Source: an uncultured Clostridium sp.
Lineage (GTDB): Bacteria; Bacillota; Clostridia; Lachnospirales; Lachnospiraceae
Length of the DNA: 6,903 nt
Assembly: GCA_900552885.1 (NCBI GenBank)
Contig: USBM01000115.1
Span: 1-6,903 of the forward strand
Reading direction: 5' to 3'
Part shown: piece after piece, positions 1 through 5,703 of the stretch
How positions within the stretch are numbered: the first letter of the stretch is position 1
Layout: each line of letters begins with the position of its first letter
Position numbers and translations under genes: made by a program
The notes under the pieces: generated by a model
What the model was told of the DNA's origin: nothing
Seen by the model: the letters and a program-made list of their open reading frames with translations, nothing else
Databases searched by the model: none

Positions 1-50
1 TATGGTACCCTGTTTTGTACAATATAATTGGCTATGTTATGGGGAATAAA

Positions 51-66
51 CATAATATTTATTATG
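51..66. repeat. 16-bp AT-rich near-perfect palindrome
   Basis: CATAATA and TATTATG are exact inverted arms separated by two T's. The site lies just upstream of the degraded reading frame at 68-247, and its left half resembles a -10 box (CATAAT, 17 nt after TTGGCT at 28-33). It could be an operator of a MarR/TetR-type repressor or an incidental AT palindrome. Confidence 0.3.
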
Positions 67-67
67 A

Positions 68-247
68 TTGCCTGAGCAGTTGGAGGCACAGCATTTATCC
101 ATTATAAAAGGAACGCTTCTCAAGCGTGTATATGAAGATTGTAAGAAGGAAGAGCCGGAGATGGTTGAGCAGCATAAGCGATATTTTGAAAAGCTGTGTG
201 GGGGACAGGCACTTCAATTTGCGAAGAAAATTGTGCTTGAGGCATAG
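68..247 (+). pseudogene. Probable 3' remnant of an unrecognised gene
   Basis: An open frame ends at the TAG at 245-247 and encodes about 59 residues. The composition is that of a real soluble helical protein C-terminus, rich in Lys and Glu, with segments such as KRVYEDCKKEEPEMVEQHKR and FEKLCGGQALQFAKK. Going upstream, the same frame meets stops at 65-67, 53-55 and 47-49. The neighbouring frame stays open from the window start to 105 and overlaps it. No ATG with a Shine-Dalgarno site precedes the frame; the first possible codon is a TTG at 68 with nothing in front. The simplest reading is the tail of a frameshifted or truncated gene. I do not recognise the family. It could also be a small real ORF or chance coding. 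Confidence 0.35.
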
Positions 248-322
248 AATAAAAGGCGAAGAGATGAAGCATAGAGAAGAGTAGGAGGAAAAGAATTATA
301 GGATAAGGAAATAAAGAATAAG

Positions 323-352
323 AAGGTGTATGATCGTAAGATGGTACACCTT
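323..352 (+). terminator. Weak intrinsic terminator before the MATE gene
   Basis: AAGGTGTA (323-330) pairs with TACACCTT (345-352). Inside, ATC (333-335) pairs with GAT (340-342) around a GTAA loop, giving a nearly continuous hairpin with one G-G mismatch. T's at 351-354 provide only a short U tract. It probably ends transcription from the upstream gene remnant and insulates the MATE promoter. Confidence 0.5.
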
Positions 353-376
353 TTGTCGTGCTTGCAATATACAATG

Positions 377-410
377 TTCCAATATCGGAATACAATTGCT
401 ATATTGGGAA
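377..410. repeat. Inverted repeat over the MATE promoter, candidate operator
   Basis: TTCCAATAT (377-385) is mirrored by ATATTGGGAA (401-410), with one extra G in the right arm and a 15-nt centre. A shorter palindrome TTCC-N6-GGAA (377-390) overlaps the left arm. The right side covers the proposed -35 box, a position suited to a repressor. No adjacent regulator gene identifies the protein; that it is an operator is inference. Confidence 0.35.
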
Positions 411-424
411 TGATGTGTTATAAA
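396..424 (+). promoter_or_regulatory. Sigma-A-type promoter of the MATE-yitT unit
   Basis: TTGCTA (396-401) and TATAAA (419-424) are separated by 17 nt, matching the consensus at 4/6 and 5/6 positions. The predicted transcription start near 431 is only about 7 nt before the upstream ATG at 438, which argues against that start and for the one at 483. Confidence 0.5.
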
Positions 425-470
425 GAATTACAGATATATGATTTGTAATGAAAGGCAATTGATAAAAAGT

Positions 471-474
471 GAGG
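471..474 (+). promoter_or_regulatory. Ribosome binding site fixing the MATE start at 483
   Basis: GAGG in the context AGTGAGG lies 8 nt before the ATG at 483. The in-frame ATG at 438 has no comparable purine-rich site, so 483 is preferred. Confidence 0.65.
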
Positions 475-482
475 CATACAAG

Positions 483-1841
483 ATGAAGACACAAACAAAG
501 AAGAACAAATATGAGATAGACATGTGCAATGGTTCTATATTGGATAAATTGATATCCTTTTCGATTCCATTGATGTTATCCGGAATCTTACAATTGTTAT
601 TTAATGCGGTGGATATTATCGTAGTTGGACGATTTACCGGAAGTGAAGCATTGGCGGCGGTTGGTTCAACAACGGCGCTGATCAATGTTTTTGTGAATCT
701 GTTTATGGGAATCTCGTTAGGTGCCAATGTATTGGCGGCAAGATTCTACGCCACCGGACAGGATAAGGAGATGTCAGAGACGGTGCATACATCGATCACA
801 CTTGCACTAATTAGCGGAATTGTGATGGGGCTTGTGGGAATCTTAGCTGCTAAGGGAGCCTTAGAGCTTATGGATACACCGGACAATGTGTTGGATCAGG
901 CAACCCTATATATGAGGATCTATTTCATGGGAATGCCATTTTTCATGTTGTATAACTATGGAGCTGCCATTTTGCGGGCGGTAGGAGATACGAAGCGACC
1001 ATTGTATTTTCTGATTCTTTCCGGCACAACCAATGCGATCCTTAATATGTTCTTAGTGATCCGGTTTCATATGGGTGTGGCGGGTGTTGCGATTGCAACG
1101 GTCATTTCGCAGTGCATATCATGTGTGTTAGTGTTGAAGTGCTTATATGATTCGGAAGGCAGTTACCAGTTGCGGTTTTCCAAGCTTGGAATGAAAGCAC
1201 GCTATGTGAAGCAGATCTTTCAGGTTGGAGTACCGGCGGGCATCCAGAGTACGATCATCAATTTTTCGAATGTGTTATTACAGTCATCCGTGAATTCCTT
1301 TGGTTCGGTTGCAATGGCTGGTTATACAGCAGCGAACAATATCTTAGGATTCTTATATGTATCAGTGAACTCCATTACGCAGGCATGTATGAGCTTTACC
1401 AGCCAGAATTATGGCGTGCGGAAGTTCAAGCGGATGGATAAGGTGTTATTGGAATGCCTGGGACTGACAGTGGTTGTTGCACTCGTGCTTGGTGGAGGTT
1501 CGTACCTGTTTGGTTCAGAATTAATGCACATTTATACTAAGAGTGCAGACGTTGTGGCATGCGGTGTGGATATTATGTTATATACGACGGTAACATACTT
1601 TCTTTGTGGAATCATGGATCTGTTTCCCGGAGCGTTACGGGGAATGGGACATTCTACCGTGCCGATGATCCTTTCGGTAATTGGAACGGTCGGAACAAGA
1701 ATTGTGTGGATCTACCTGGTGTTTCCGTATCATAGAGCGTTGGATTTTCTGTTCATATCGTATCCGGTATCGTGGCTGTTAACGATCATAATGCAGGTTG
1801 TCTGTTTCTATTTTGTAAGGAAAAAGGTACATGTGATGTAA
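483..1841 (+). CDS. MATE family multidrug/organic cation efflux transporter
   Basis: This 452-residue protein is a cytoplasmic-membrane antiporter of the multidrug and toxin extrusion family, which exports drugs or metabolites in exchange for Na+ or H+. It has the family's length and two-fold layout of about 12 membrane helices. The first starts near residue 22, and a hydrophilic hinge lies around 222-247 between the halves. Recognisable blocks are VVGRFTGSEALAAVG (48-62), ILRAVGDTKRP (163-173), QNYG (308-311) and LRGMGHSTVPM (385-395). The N-terminal YEIDMCNGSILDKL is typical of the clostridial NorM/DinF-like group. An in-frame ATG at 438 would add 15 residues but lacks a good ribosome site. 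YitT follows after 24 nt, so the two are probably co-transcribed. The substrate cannot be predicted from sequence. The family call is firm. Confidence 0.95.
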   Translation: MKTQTKKNKYEIDMCNGSILDKLISFSIPLMLSGILQLLFNAVDIIVVGRFTGSEALAAVGSTTALINVFVNLFMGISLGANVLAARFYATGQDKEMSETVHTSITLALISGIVMGLVGILAAKGALELMDTPDNVLDQATLYMRIYFMGMPFFMLYNYGAAILRAVGDTKRPLYFLILSGTTNAILNMFLVIRFHMGVAGVAIATVISQCISCVLVLKCLYDSEGSYQLRFSKLGMKARYVKQIFQVGVPAGIQSTIINFSNVLLQSSVNSFGSVAMAGYTAANNILGFLYVSVNSITQACMSFTSQNYGVRKFKRMDKVLLECLGLTVVVALVLGGGSYLFGSELMHIYTKSADVVACGVDIMLYTTVTYFLCGIMDLFPGALRGMGHSTVPMILSVIGTVGTRIVWIYLVFPYHRALDFLFISYPVSWLLTIIMQVVCFYFVRKKVHVM

Positions 1842-1865
1842 ATAAGCTGAAATGGAGGGATTATT

Positions 1866-2747
1866 ATGGAAGACTTAAAGAGTAAGAAGTTCTGGCAGCA
1901 CATTGGAGTTGCGACACTTGGCATGCTATTGTTTGCCATGGGTATTAACCTGTTTATTGTACCGGCAGATCTGTATAATGGCGGAATCCTTGGTATCAGT
2001 CAGATTCTGCGTACAATATTTGTGCATTATCTGCATTTGTTTTCGGGCAAGACCGATATTGCGGGTGTTATCAATCTGGTGCTAAATGTTCCCCTTTTTA
2101 TATTGGCATATGTATCTATTAGCAAAAGCTTTTTTACAAGAACTTTGATCTGTGTGATCAGCCAGACGATCTTCTTTAGTTTCATACCGATTCCGGCAAC
2201 ACCGATCGTATCCGATTCGCTGACAGCGAGTATGATCGGCGGCATCATGGCGGGTGCGGGAATTGGAATTGCCTTGCGTTCGGGTGGTTCGAGCGGTGGT
2301 ATGGATATTGTTGGAATGTATTTTACGAAGAAGTATAAGGATTTCAGTGTCGGAAAAGTATCCCTTGCGGTGAACTGCGTGGTATATGGAATCTGTGCGA
2401 TGTTGTTTGGTCTGCCGACGGCAATCTATAGTATCATTTACTCGGCGGTAAGTACGTTGATGACAGACAAAGCACATATCCAGAATATCAATGTGGAGGT
2501 TATGATCTTCACGAAGGAAGCACCGGAACAGATCGTAGATTGTATCGTACATGAATTTCACCGGGATGCGACCTGGTGGGAGGCAAAAGGCGGTTATACG
2601 AAAGATAAGACCTACATGGTAATGACGATCCTATCCAAGTATGAGTGTGAACATCTGCGTCCGAAGCTCAAAAAGATTGATGAGCATGCGTTTGTTGTGG
2701 TCAAGGAAGGCATGCGGATCGCAGGTAAGTATGAGAAGCATTTGTGA
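1866..2747 (+). CDS. YitT family membrane protein (YitT plus DUF2179)
   Basis: This 293-residue protein belongs to the YitT family of Firmicute membrane proteins with no settled biochemical role. The N-terminal two thirds forms about five to six membrane helices (roughly 11-33, 64-82, 93-108, 121-137, 165-182 and 184-200). It holds the glycine-rich block RSGGSSGGMDIVG at 138-150, which matches the family's GGSTGGTDI-type signature. The C-terminal soluble part (about 208-285) fits DUF2179, with WWEAKGGYTKDKTYMVM followed by KKIDEHAFVVV. The ATG is preceded by GGAGGGA with 7-nt spacing from the GGAGG core. It lies 24 nt after the MATE stop with no promoter or terminator between, so it is probably the second gene of that transcript. 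The length is normal for the family and nothing appears broken. Confidence 0.93.
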   Translation: MEDLKSKKFWQHIGVATLGMLLFAMGINLFIVPADLYNGGILGISQILRTIFVHYLHLFSGKTDIAGVINLVLNVPLFILAYVSISKSFFTRTLICVISQTIFFSFIPIPATPIVSDSLTASMIGGIMAGAGIGIALRSGGSSGGMDIVGMYFTKKYKDFSVGKVSLAVNCVVYGICAMLFGLPTAIYSIIYSAVSTLMTDKAHIQNINVEVMIFTKEAPEQIVDCIVHEFHRDATWWEAKGGYTKDKTYMVMTILSKYECEHLRPKLKKIDEHAFVVVKEGMRIAGKYEKHL

Positions 2748-2751
2748 GGAC

Positions 2752-2780
2752 TTGACACTCCATAATATAAAAATTATAAT
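2752..2780 (+). promoter_or_regulatory. Perfect consensus sigma-A promoter upstream of lysR
   Basis: TTGACA (2752-2757) and TATAAT (2775-2780) match the consensus at all 12 positions with the ideal 17-nt spacer. It begins five bases after the yitT stop. The predicted start, near 2787, lies only about 13 nt before a terminator-like hairpin, so either lysR transcription passes through that hairpin or the promoter makes a very short RNA. Confidence 0.8.
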
Positions 2781-2799
2781 AAAATCATCGGAAATTATG

Positions 2800-2830
2800 A
2801 ATAGACTTCTGACAAGAAGTCTATTTCTTT
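2800..2830 (+). terminator. Intrinsic terminator hairpin between yitT and lysR
   Basis: AATAGACTTCT (2800-2810) and AGAAGTCTATT (2815-2825) form a perfect 11-bp stem with a 4-nt GACA loop, followed by a T-rich tract (TTCTTT, the first T inside the stem). It is well placed to end the MATE-yitT transcript 53 nt after the yitT stop. It also lies inside the leader of the 2752-2780 promoter, where it could attenuate lysR. The U tract is interrupted by a C, so termination may be partial. Confidence 0.7.
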
Positions 2831-2869
2831 GCTGAGGTATAGAGGATTTCATGAATGAATGATAGAAAT

Positions 2870-2874
2870 GGAGG
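2870..2874 (+). promoter_or_regulatory. Ribosome binding site fixing the lysR start at 2880
   Basis: GGAGG lies 5 nt before the ATG at 2880. The in-frame ATG at 2859 would place this site inside the coding region and would put seven residues in front of the normal LysR N-terminus. Confidence 0.75.
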
Positions 2875-2879
2875 CGCAT

Positions 2880-3785
2880 ATGGAACTTCAACAGTTACAG
2901 TATTTTATGGTGGCAGCGCAGTACGAACACATTACGAAAGCTGCGAATTCTCTGCATATTGCACAGCCGGCACTTTCGCAGTCGATCAAGCGGTTAGAGC
3001 AGGAATTAGGGGTCAAGTTGTTTGACCGGAGGAAAGGTGGTATTACATTAAGTGCACCGGGCAGGCTGCTGGTAGAAGAACTCAAGCCGATCATGAAGAG
3101 TTTGGATGATCTGCCAAAGAAGTTGGCGGATACGGCAAGAAAGCAGCATATGACCATTCATTTGAATGTATTGGCGGCATCCGTCCTGGTGACCAATTGT
3201 ATTATTGCCTATAAGGAGAAACATCCGGATGTGAACTTCCAGTTTGTGCAGAGTCAGTCTTCTCTGGATTATGATCTGTGTATTACAGCTACTTTGCCAA
3301 AGCGTTCGATGGCAGCAAATCAGACGATATTAGAGGAGAAATTCTTCCTTGCGGTTCCGTTGTCTTCTCCGTATGCAGATTATGATGAGATTGATCTTTC
3401 CGAAGTGTCAGAGGAAGGATTTATTGTGATGGCGAATACCAGACCGATTCGTAGCATCTGTGACCAGTTTTGCTTTGAAGCAGGATTTTCGCCGGATATC
3501 GTATTTGAGAGTATGAATTTTGAGTCTGTGCGAAGCCTTATTAGTGCAGGTCTTGGAATTGGGTTCTGGCCGGAATATTCATGGGATAGCATTTGGCAGA
3601 AGTCAACGAATGTAGCGTTGTTACCGATCAAAAGCCCGGATTGTAAGCGTGATATTATTATCACATATAATCCGCAGTTTTCGGATAATCCGATCGTTAA
3701 GGATTTCTATGAATTTCTGATTCAGTTTGCAATGGATTGTAAAGAAGAGCATGAAAGAAATCGCCAATTGAATGGACGAATCTAG
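2880..3785 (+). CDS. LysR-type transcriptional regulator
   Basis: This 301-residue cytoplasmic DNA-binding protein has the usual LysR length. The N-terminal winged helix-turn-helix spans about residues 1-60: MELQQLQYFMVAAQYEHITK, then AANSLHIAQPALSQSIKRLE as the helix-turn-helix, then LGVKLFDRRKGGITLSAPG as the wing. A linker helix (about 61-89) leads to a periplasmic-binding-protein-like effector domain (about 91-285), with SAGLGIGFWPEYSW at 222-235 in the position of the conserved G-x-G-hydrophobic segment. The start at 2880 is chosen from the GGAGG site and the family N-terminus. It lies 68 nt upstream of an aminotransferase on the same strand, unlike the usual divergent LysR arrangement. 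That gene is the natural candidate target, but this is inference. Effector unknown. Confidence 0.94.
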   Translation: MELQQLQYFMVAAQYEHITKAANSLHIAQPALSQSIKRLEQELGVKLFDRRKGGITLSAPGRLLVEELKPIMKSLDDLPKKLADTARKQHMTIHLNVLAASVLVTNCIIAYKEKHPDVNFQFVQSQSSLDYDLCITATLPKRSMAANQTILEEKFFLAVPLSSPYADYDEIDLSEVSEEGFIVMANTRPIRSICDQFCFEAGFSPDIVFESMNFESVRSLISAGLGIGFWPEYSWDSIWQKSTNVALLPIKSPDCKRDIIITYNPQFSDNPIVKDFYEFLIQFAMDCKEEHERNRQLNGRI

Positions 3786-3796
3786 ATAATATATGA

Positions 3797-3837
3797 GACA
3801 GGCAGCAAGTTTTGTGTGGTTTACGTGAAAGCCTGTC
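3797..3837. repeat. 7-bp inverted repeat in the aminotransferase leader
   Basis: GACAGGC (3797-3803) and GCCTGTC (3831-3837) are exact inverted arms with a 27-nt centre. The right arm ends 3 nt before the aminotransferase ribosome site. It could be an operator for the adjacent LysR protein or an RNA stem affecting translation. There is no following T-run, so it is not an intrinsic terminator. A weak promoter (TTGAAT at 3768-3773, TATATG at 3790-3795) would start transcription near the left arm. Confidence 0.4.
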
Positions 3838-3840
3838 AGA

Positions 3841-3844
3841 GAGG
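3841..3844 (+). promoter_or_regulatory. Ribosome binding site fixing the aminotransferase start at 3854
   Basis: GAGG in the context AGAGAGGAAG lies 9 nt before the ATG at 3854. The longer in-frame start at 3812 lies in the middle of the inverted repeat, has no such site, and would add 14 residues unlike the family. Confidence 0.7.
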
Positions 3845-3853
3845 AAGAATAAG

Positions 3854-5035
3854 ATGAGTAATGAGAGTAAGATTGCTGCAAAGAGGTTAGATCATTTTCA
3901 GACCGGAATCTTTGCAGAGTTAAATGATAAGAAAGACGAGATGGAGCAAAAAGGCAAGCACATCTACAACCTGTCAGTGGGAACACCGGATTTTGAGCCG
4001 CCGAAGCATATTATGGATGCGGTGTTAGAAGCTGCAAGTAAGCCGGAGAATTACAAGTATTCCCTGCGGGATATCCCAGAACTGTTAGAGGCAGTCTCTG
4101 CTTATTATAAGAGACGTTTTGGTGTGGAGATTGCGACGGATCAGATCACAGGGGTACATGGTACACAGGAAGGAATGGGACATGTTGGAATGGCATTGCT
4201 AGACGAGGGCGATCTTGTGTTATTGCCGAATCCCGGTTATCCCATCTTTGAGGCAGGTTCTTACTTAAGTGGTGCAGATATGTATTTCTATGATCTGAAG
4301 GAAGAAAATGATTTCCTTCCGGTGTTATCTGAGATTCCGGAAGAGATTGCAAAGAAAGCTAAGCTGATGATCGTATCGTATCCGTATAATCCGGTCTGCC
4401 GGACAGCACCAAGATCTTTCTATGAAGAGTTGGTGGCATTTGCAAAAAAATATAATATTTTCGTGATTCATGATAATGCATATTCGGATATTATCTATGA
4501 TGGCAAGGTGGGAGAGTCCTTCTTATCTGTTCCGGGTGCTATGGATATCGGAGCAGAGTTCTTCTCTTTATCAAAGTCGTTTAATGTGACCGGTGCAAGA
4601 GTTTCTTTCTTCTTAGGCAGAAAGGATGCAGTGGATGCACTCAAATTACTGCGTAGCCAGTTTGACTTCGGAACCTTTCTTCCGGTTCAGTATGGTGCGA
4701 TTGCAGCATTGAATGGATCGAATGAATTCGTGAAGGCACAGTGTGCAGAATACCAGAAAAGAAGAGATGTCTTGTGTGGAGGCTTTCGCAGCATTGGCTG
4801 GAATGTACCGGATAGTCAGGGAACGATGTTTGTGTGGGCACCGGTGCCGGAAGGATATACAAGTTCAAGAGAGTTCTGTATGACAATGGTTGAACAGGCA
4901 GGGGTGTTATGTACACCGGGTGATGCGTTCGGAACCGGTGGAGAGGGTTATGTCCGTTTTGCACTGGTAATGCCGCCGGAGGAACTTGCCAAGGTTGTTC
5001 AGGCAGTGGATGAGAGTGGAATCTTACATAGATGA
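3854..5035 (+). CDS. PLP-dependent aminotransferase, class I/II fold type I (DapL/AlaC-like)
   Basis: This 393-residue cytoplasmic enzyme should transfer an amino group between an amino acid and a 2-oxo acid using pyridoxal phosphate. Expected landmarks are present: SVGTPDFEPP (41-50) near the N-terminus, NPGYP (126-130), Asn179 in YPYNP, Asp207 and Tyr210 in HDNAYSD, the cofactor-binding Lys241 in SLSKSF, and Arg368 in VRFAL for the substrate carboxylate. Blocks such as RRFGVEIATDQITGVHGTQEGM and the C-terminal MFVWAPVP resemble the LL-diaminopimelate aminotransferase/AlaC branch, but I cannot assign a substrate. Odd points: the usual NPTG motif reads NPVC, and the usual TGWR reads TGAR. It lies 68 nt behind a lysR gene. 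No clear terminator follows, so transcripts may continue towards the trpA remnant. Confidence 0.92.
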   Translation: MSNESKIAAKRLDHFQTGIFAELNDKKDEMEQKGKHIYNLSVGTPDFEPPKHIMDAVLEAASKPENYKYSLRDIPELLEAVSAYYKRRFGVEIATDQITGVHGTQEGMGHVGMALLDEGDLVLLPNPGYPIFEAGSYLSGADMYFYDLKEENDFLPVLSEIPEEIAKKAKLMIVSYPYNPVCRTAPRSFYEELVAFAKKYNIFVIHDNAYSDIIYDGKVGESFLSVPGAMDIGAEFFSLSKSFNVTGARVSFFLGRKDAVDALKLLRSQFDFGTFLPVQYGAIAALNGSNEFVKAQCAEYQKRRDVLCGGFRSIGWNVPDSQGTMFVWAPVPEGYTSSREFCMTMVEQAGVLCTPGDAFGTGGEGYVRFALVMPPEELAKVVQAVDESGILHR

Positions 5036-5096
5036 TCATAATATAGAGATCTGTGGTGTTAGTGGATGTCGTATTCTATGATAACAGCGTCATAAG

Positions 5097-5123
5097 ATAA
5101 AATTATTACAATATAATTTTTAT
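5097..5123. repeat. AT-only inverted repeat
   Basis: AAAATTAT (5099-5106) and ATAATTTT (5113-5120) are exact inverted arms around a 6-nt centre, extendable with a bulge. With only A-T pairs the stem is weak. It lies just upstream of the 5128 promoter, where it may act as an UP-like AT-rich element or mean nothing. Confidence 0.3.
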
Positions 5124-5127
5124 ATGT

Positions 5128-5156
5128 TTGACAATGATAACCCGGAGCGATATACT
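5128..5156 (+). promoter_or_regulatory. Near-consensus sigma-A promoter abutting the trpA remnant
   Basis: TTGACA (5128-5133) and TATACT (5151-5156) match the consensus at 11 of 12 positions, with a 17-nt spacer. The predicted start is near 5163, at the first base of the open trpA frame, so the transcript would have no leader and no ribosome binding site. An AT-rich stretch lies directly upstream. Confidence 0.65.
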
Positions 5157-5163
5157 GTGAATT

Positions 5164-5544
5164 TTGTCCGGGGCATGTAAGCAGTACGGCATTGATCTGA
5201 TCTCAATGATCGCACCGACCTCAAAGGAGAGAATTGAACGGATTGCAAAGGAAGCAGAGGGATTTATCTATTGCGTATCTTCCTTAGGTGTAACCGGTGT
5301 GCGGTCTGAGATTACGACGGATATCGGAGCTATGGTACAGCATGTTAAGGCAGTAACGGATACACCGGTTGCGGTTGGATTTGGAATTTCCACACCGGAA
5401 CAGGCAAAGAAGATGGCAGCCCTTTCCGATGGTGCCATTGTCGGAAGTGCAATCGTGAAGCTGGTGGCAAGGTATGGAAAGGATGCAGTGCCTTATGTTG
5501 CGGATTATGTAAAGAGCATGAAGGATGCGGTGTTACAGGCATAA
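5164..5544 (+). pseudogene. trpA: Tryptophan synthase alpha chain, C-terminal fragment
   Basis: The frame encodes about 126 residues that match only the second half of TrpA, normally about 260 residues. Intact TrpA converts indole-3-glycerol phosphate to indole and glyceraldehyde-3-phosphate in the TrpAB complex. Visible landmarks are YGIDLISMIAPTS, the active-site loop SSLGVTGVRSEI, and the phosphate-binding segments GFGIS (72-76) and GSAIV (94-98). The N-terminal half of the barrel, including the catalytic Glu and Asp (Glu49 and Asp60 in enteric TrpA), is absent, and no trpB or other trp gene is in the window. The frame opens at a TTG after a TGA at 5158-5160 and has no Shine-Dalgarno site. 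Inserting one T into the run at 5162-5165 would extend it only a few residues (to EF), so a truncation is more likely than a single frameshift. The remaining frame is intact, suggesting recent loss or residual use. Confidence 0.85.
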
Positions 5545-5595
5545 TAATCAGGAAAATACATCAGAGTAACCAATTAAGTGATTACGGGATATTAA

Positions 5596-5640
5596 GGCAG
5601 ACGTGCAGAACTCAAAAAGAGGTGCATGTCTGCTTTTTTT
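5596..5640 (+). terminator. Strong intrinsic terminator after trpA
   Basis: GCAGACGTGCA (5597-5607) pairs with TGCATGTCTGC (5623-5633) through 11 base pairs including one G-T pair. CTC-A5-GAG may form a small inner stem. Seven T's follow (5634-5640). It lies 52 nt after the trpA stop and is probably the original terminator of a tryptophan operon. It may also end aminotransferase transcripts. Confidence 0.9.
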
Positions 5641-5643
5641 GCG

Positions 5644-5666
5644 TTATAGGAAAGTTCGTTCTATAA
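5644..5666. repeat. Short inverted repeat in the trpA-ecsC intergenic region
   Basis: TTATAG (5644-5649) and CTATAA (5661-5666) are exact arms. One G-T and one A-T pair inside extend the stem to 8 bp around a 7-nt loop. It lies directly after the trpA terminator T-run. Role unknown. Confidence 0.3.
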
Positions 5667-5677
5667 AGCAAAAACGT

Positions 5678-5703
5678 TCCGCTAAGGATGCGCAGCTTGC
5701 GGA
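5678..5703. repeat. GC-rich stem-loop in the trpA-ecsC intergenic region
   Basis: TCCGC (5678-5682) pairs with GCGGA (5699-5703), and AAG (5684-5686) pairs with CTT (5696-5698), with a single bulged T and a 9-nt loop containing TGCGCA. It has no U tract, so it is not a terminator, and it is more GC-rich than its surroundings. It may be a small dispersed repeat or a protein- or RNA-level element. The stretch 5641-5743 contains no open gene. Confidence 0.4.

Noticed and set aside
120..395. Minus-strand frame of 91 codons with a hydrophobic stretch in the left gap
   Set aside because: It starts at a TTG without a ribosome site and is antisense to the A/G-rich remnant and the terminator. The hydrophobic run is just the complement of purine-rich + strand DNA.
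2082..2561. Minus-strand frame of 159 codons inside yitT
   Set aside because: It lies wholly antisense to a well-recognised protein; its odd composition (many His, Arg, Thr) is typical of a shadow frame.
3786..3853. T-box or amino-acid riboswitch in the aminotransferase leader
   Set aside because: The gap is only 68 nt and has no T-box sequence or antiterminator/terminator pair; only a simple inverted repeat is visible.
4837..4848. Perfect 12-bp palindrome GGCACCGGTGCC
   Set aside because: It lies within codons for the conserved VWAPVP segment of the aminotransferase, and coding constraint explains it.
4641..5039. Minus-strand frame of 132 codons at the end of the aminotransferase
   Set aside because: It is antisense to conserved aminotransferase sequence, is rich in Pro/His/Ser, and resembles no known domain.
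5097..5123. AT-only hairpin as a terminator for the aminotransferase
   Set aside because: The stem has no G-C pairs and no proper U tract after it, so it would not be stable enough to terminate. It is kept only as a repeat.
5128..5180. Small peptide frame ATG 5124-5180 overlapping the trpA junction
   Set aside because: It has only 18 codons and no ribosome site, and it coincides with the promoter elements.
2880..5544. LysR as a TrpI-like activator of trp genes
   Set aside because: TrpI acts on divergently placed trpBA. Here the LysR gene is co-directional, an aminotransferase lies between, and trpA is only a fragment. Nothing in the sequence supports the link.
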